Source: Deltaproteobacteria bacterium (GTDB taxonomy: Bacteria > Desulfobacterota > GWC2-55-46). Taken from it: 35,958 bases of DNA. A model generated the notes under the pieces. That model was not told the origin of the DNA. It ran no database searches and saw only the letters and a program-made list of their open reading frames with translations. The stretch spans positions 1 to 35,958 of the forward strand of contig JACRET010000012.1 in NCBI GenBank assembly GCA_016218105.1, read 5' to 3'. How positions within the stretch are numbered: the stretch's first letter is position 1; the number at the start of each line of letters is the position of its first letter. Of this stretch, positions 33,587-35,958 are shown piece by piece. The position numbers were made by a program, and so were the translations under genes.

Positions 33587-33675
33587 GACCGCATAAAAAT
33601 TTATAGGACAGCCATAGAAACTGATTCATTGAACCTTCAGCGCGTTCTTTCTAATCATCTTTCATGGAGGACGAT

Positions 33676-34059
33676 ATGGAAAACGAGAAAGTTACGGAAC
33701 TGGTTCAAAGCGCGGTTGAGCTTGACGAGCATTCAAGGCGGGAGTTTTTGGAAGGTTTTTTCAATGCGTTTGGTGAAAAAGAACGGTTCAGGTTATTTCA
33801 GTGGGTTTGTTATTGTCTTTATCCTAAAACCAAATGGATTAAGGTGGAGCGATGGATGGAAGGGCAGTTCAGGCGGGACATGAATAAGGTGCCGATTAAA
33901 GTGGCCGCAATATGCGTCAGTTATTTCAGAATCAACGCAAGGATGATGCCGTTTCTCATAAAGACGGCGCAAAGAATGAAACATAGAATAAGGTCAAGGC
34001 GGCGTAGGCATCCGGAGGAATTTGTAGATTTGAAGTTCAAAGGGCAGGAGGAGGCATAA
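33676..34059 (+). CDS. Hypothetical basic helical protein
   Basis: This 127-residue protein starts at ATG 33676, which has GGAGG 5 bases ahead; the in-frame ATG at 33664 overlaps that site. The first part is acidic and helical (VTELVQSAVELDEHSRREFLEGF). The middle is aromatic (FRLFQWVCYCLYPKTKW). The end is very basic (RMKHRIRSRRRRHPEE). It could bind DNA or RNA. I recognise no family. It stands alone between two repeat-rich non-coding stretches and is divergent from parM, which may point to a replication or regulatory role. Confidence 0.65.
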   Translation: MENEKVTELVQSAVELDEHSRREFLEGFFNAFGEKERFRLFQWVCYCLYPKTKWIKVERWMEGQFRRDMNKVPIKVAAICVSYFRINARMMPFLIKTAQRMKHRIRSRRRRHPEEFVDLKFKGQEEA

Positions 34060-34070
34060 CCAGCGCCCCC

Positions 34071-34145
34071 TTTGGTGGTTTGGTGAGTTTGGTGCTTTTT
34101 GGCGGCTCATACGATTTGGCGGCTCAGTGCATTTGTCGGCAGTCA
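34071..34145. repeat. Iterated T/G-rich repeats (iteron-like), 17-bp period
   Basis: TTTGGCGGCTCA occurs at 34098 and 34115, and a diverged copy TTTGTCGGCAGTCA at 34132, so the spacing is exactly 17 bases. Just before them, TTTGGTG occurs at 34071, 34079 and 34088. The block directly follows the orphan gene. Nothing else is seen in 34146-34321 except AT-rich sequence. Confidence 0.6.
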
Positions 34146-34321
34146 TGGTTTTTTCGCCAAGTATGTTCTGAAAAAGCCGCCGGCGATTGAGGGCAGATGA
34201 GACGCAAATATAAAGAAAGGCTTTCAGCGTAGGCTATGATTGGATTATCATGAATCGGGTATACTGTAGAACGGATAGAACCGGCTTAGCCCGGAGTCTT
34301 TTGAAGCAGACACATGCATTC

Positions 34322-35191
34322 TTAATAAGTGACGAGTTCAGCAATCTGAGGGCGGAGTTCTTCAATCACGGTTTTGAAAGGGGCCAGCCTTGGAACCAAC
34401 GGACCAAGCCACTGGTCCCAAGTCTTCTCTACATACGCGAGCATTGTTGCCTGAAAGAAGTCCTCAGAACTCTTGAAGGCAACGCTCCGCACGGCGCATT
34501 TCTCCATGAGGAAAGGTGCAAAGCCGGAGAAATCCATCTGGTCCTTGTAAGCGCCCAAGATGCGCCAGAGGTCATAATAGTCGCGCGCGCGCGAGCGGCT
34601 CCAGCCACGTTCATCAAGTTTTTCGATGTGTTGAAGAATCGCGCGTAGTTTTTCCGCGACAATCTCTTCCAGCGCGTATACTCGGACCTGCGTATCAAGC
34701 GGCTCACCGTACTCATGGATGACCTTCCGCTCCTGCACGGGCTTGAGCACTTTCTCGTCCACCGAAGTCTCTATTATTACACGCGTGTGAGGTTGTTTAT
34801 GCCATGGAAAACGGGCTCGGATCGTGAAGGCTTCCTGACCTCCCGGATGCGGATCCTTCTCGGTGTACCGTTCACACACGATTTCGACGGGGGCATATTC
34901 GTCCAACAGCTTCGCCGCGACCTCGCAGGCCTTTTGTCCAGCCTCTTCCATCGCGTCACCTGTTGGCACGTTTCCTACGCCAGAGAAGTCCAGGTCTTCG
35001 GAGAAGCGATAATCCCCGAAGTAGCACTTCTTGAGAGCGGTTCCCCCCTTGAACACGAGTGTTTCTCTGAGCGAATCCACTTGGTCGATGCCGGCGAGAA
35101 TCCAGGAGAGAAGGTAGTCCCGTTCGATAACCTCCCATGGTAGCCCGGTGCGCTTGCGTGTCTCCTGTAATCGAATACGAAGTGACTTCAT
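34322..35191 (-). CDS. abiEii: AbiEii-type nucleotidyltransferase toxin
   Basis: This 289-residue protein has the AbiEii/DUF1814 signature: LVFKGGTALKKCYFGDYRFSEDLDFS with the nucleotidyltransferase Asp pair in EDLDF. It also has the later EIVAEKLRAIL and RARDYYDLWRI motifs. Family knowledge: these toxins transfer nucleotides to tRNA and give abortive infection or plasmid stabilisation. It overlaps the upstream antitoxin gene by 4 bases. GC content is higher than in the neighbouring non-coding DNA. All expected motifs are present. Confidence 0.93.
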   Translation of the reverse strand: MKSLRIRLQETRKRTGLPWEVIERDYLLSWILAGIDQVDSLRETLVFKGGTALKKCYFGDYRFSEDLDFSGVGNVPTGDAMEEAGQKACEVAAKLLDEYAPVEIVCERYTEKDPHPGGQEAFTIRARFPWHKQPHTRVIIETSVDEKVLKPVQERKVIHEYGEPLDTQVRVYALEEIVAEKLRAILQHIEKLDERGWSRSRARDYYDLWRILGAYKDQMDFSGFAPFLMEKCAVRSVAFKSSEDFFQATMLAYVEKTWDQWLGPLVPRLAPFKTVIEELRPQIAELVTY

Positions 35192-35958
35192 TCCTCAATC
35201 CTCCCGGGGAGGTTTTCCTGGACCATCCAGCGGTGATTGTATGGCCCCTTTCTGGGGCCTGAAGCGTCAAGCGTACGATAGCCCTTGATGGGCAAAGTTG
35301 CCAGTCTCGCGAGCCGTTCATGGGCGATTCCCTGGTGGTCGAGCACCCAACCGAGACGCTTTGCGGTGGCCGTATCGATCTTAAGGGCGTATTCGATGAT
35401 ACGGTCGAGATCGAGAGCCGTCATTCTGACTTCGAAGGCATGGAGGACCTCGGCGAAGTCTCCGCAGTACATGGGCACCATAAGGCCGTCTAGGAGTGTT
35501 CTTTCGGGGTCGGTTATCGCCACCCTGGCCTCGCCAATCCAGACCTTCTCCACGCCGAAGAATCGTTCAGGCTTCGTCTGGATGAATTGGTAGATTGTTC
35601 CTGCCACAGTGTATCCCTTTTGAGCTTCTTTTGCCTTTCCGCCTCTGGTACGGGGTATTGAGGCCTCTGGGGTGGTGAGTACGAACACCCGGTGCGGCAC
35701 CTGCTCTGTAAGGCCATGATAGTGCATCGCCGACCAGTGGCTGATGGCGGCCGGGTCGACAAGCGCCATGGCGATCTCAAATTCGTGGGCAGGGGTAACT
35801 CCAGGGACCGAAGATGACAGGGCGTAAAGGCCTCTTCGTAGTGAAATAATCCATCCATTTTTGTGGAGATGATAAAGAGCTTCCCACAGATATTCCTGCT
35901 TAAGCCCCACCTCTGGTGCGAGTTCGCGAGCGCGGTCGGTAGTAAAAATCCGGTCGCC
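35188..35958 (-). CDS. abiEi: AbiEi-type antitoxin (truncated by window edge)
   Basis: The frame is open to the last base of the window. The visible start reads RIFTTDRARELAPEVGLKQE and continues into the winged-helix pattern HKNGWIISLRRGLYALS, so the true start lies beyond the window. The internal GTG at 35910 is probably not a start. The rest has SHWSAMHYHGLTEQVPHRVFVLT and VAITDPERTLLDGLMVP, typical of AbiEi. It represses its own operon and neutralises AbiEii. The pair is cotranscribed on the minus strand. Confidence 0.9.
   Translation of the reverse strand, partial: GDRIFTTDRARELAPEVGLKQEYLWEALYHLHKNGWIISLRRGLYALSSSVPGVTPAHEFEIAMALVDPAAISHWSAMHYHGLTEQVPHRVFVLTTPEASIPRTRGGKAKEAQKGYTVAGTIYQFIQTKPERFFGVEKVWIGEARVAITDPERTLLDGLMVPMYCGDFAEVLHAFEVRMTALDLDRIIEYALKIDTATAKRLGWVLDHQGIAHERLARLATLPIKGYRTLDASGPRKGPYNHRWMVQENLPGRIEE

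Noticed and set aside
1-35958. tRNA or rRNA genes and clear attachment sites
   Set aside because: I saw no tRNA or rRNA signature and no integrase or matching att repeats, so element ends cannot be placed from this window.

Overview
The window carries a mobile-element backbone, either an integrative conjugative element or a conjugative plasmid, from a Gram-negative bacterium. The F-type type IV secretion genes (TraN, TraW, TraU, TrbC, TrbI, TraF, TraH, TraG) include periplasmic and outer-membrane parts, so the host must have two membranes. Frequent AGG and ATA codons, moderate GC and an expanded TraN would suit Desulfobacterota, Nitrospirota or a related environmental lineage. That placement is a guess, since no marker gene is present.

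Layout. (1) 1-1308: end of a GGDEF diguanylate cyclase, a small GlpM-like membrane protein and a stand-alone receiver-domain response regulator. (2) 1482-2800: an XRE regulator, a decayed helical (HEPN-like?) gene bracketed by two 27-bp direct repeats, and a run of RNA-like hairpins. (3) 2801-10930: first conjugation block, with a Cys-rich secreted protein, a very large TraN, TraW, TraU and TrbC. (4) 11331-22335: a cargo block of about 11 kb made of defence genes: type I restriction-modification (hsdR, frameshifted hsdS, hsdM), a CapH/CapP-like regulator-protease pair, a 57-residue protein, a type II-short CBASS operon (HNH-SAVED Cap5, CD-NTase, E2-like protein), a truncated ORF and an IS3-family remnant. 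(5) 22526-29578: second conjugation block, with TrbI, an S26 (TraF-type) peptidase, thioredoxin-like TraF, TraH and TraG. (6) 29575-33073, minus strand: a ParM-like actin with a small ParR-position protein, a DUF6788-like protein, a Cas4-like nuclease split over two membrane-anchored proteins, a VapBC pair and a small membrane protein. (7) 33074-34321: long non-coding stretches with strong palindromes and iterated repeats around one orphan gene. (8) 34322-end, minus strand: an AbiE toxin-antitoxin pair, with the antitoxin running off the window.

How the genes fit together: the two tra blocks would build the mating pore and pilus, ParM with its partner and the palindromes upstream look like a maintenance module, and VapBC and AbiE look like stabilisation or defence modules. 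The defence cargo sits between trbC and trbI, inside what is normally one transfer gene cluster. The points most worth following are the CapH/CapP-CBASS operon with its extra small protein, the split membrane Cas4 in the ParM cluster, and the 36-bp palindrome upstream of parM.
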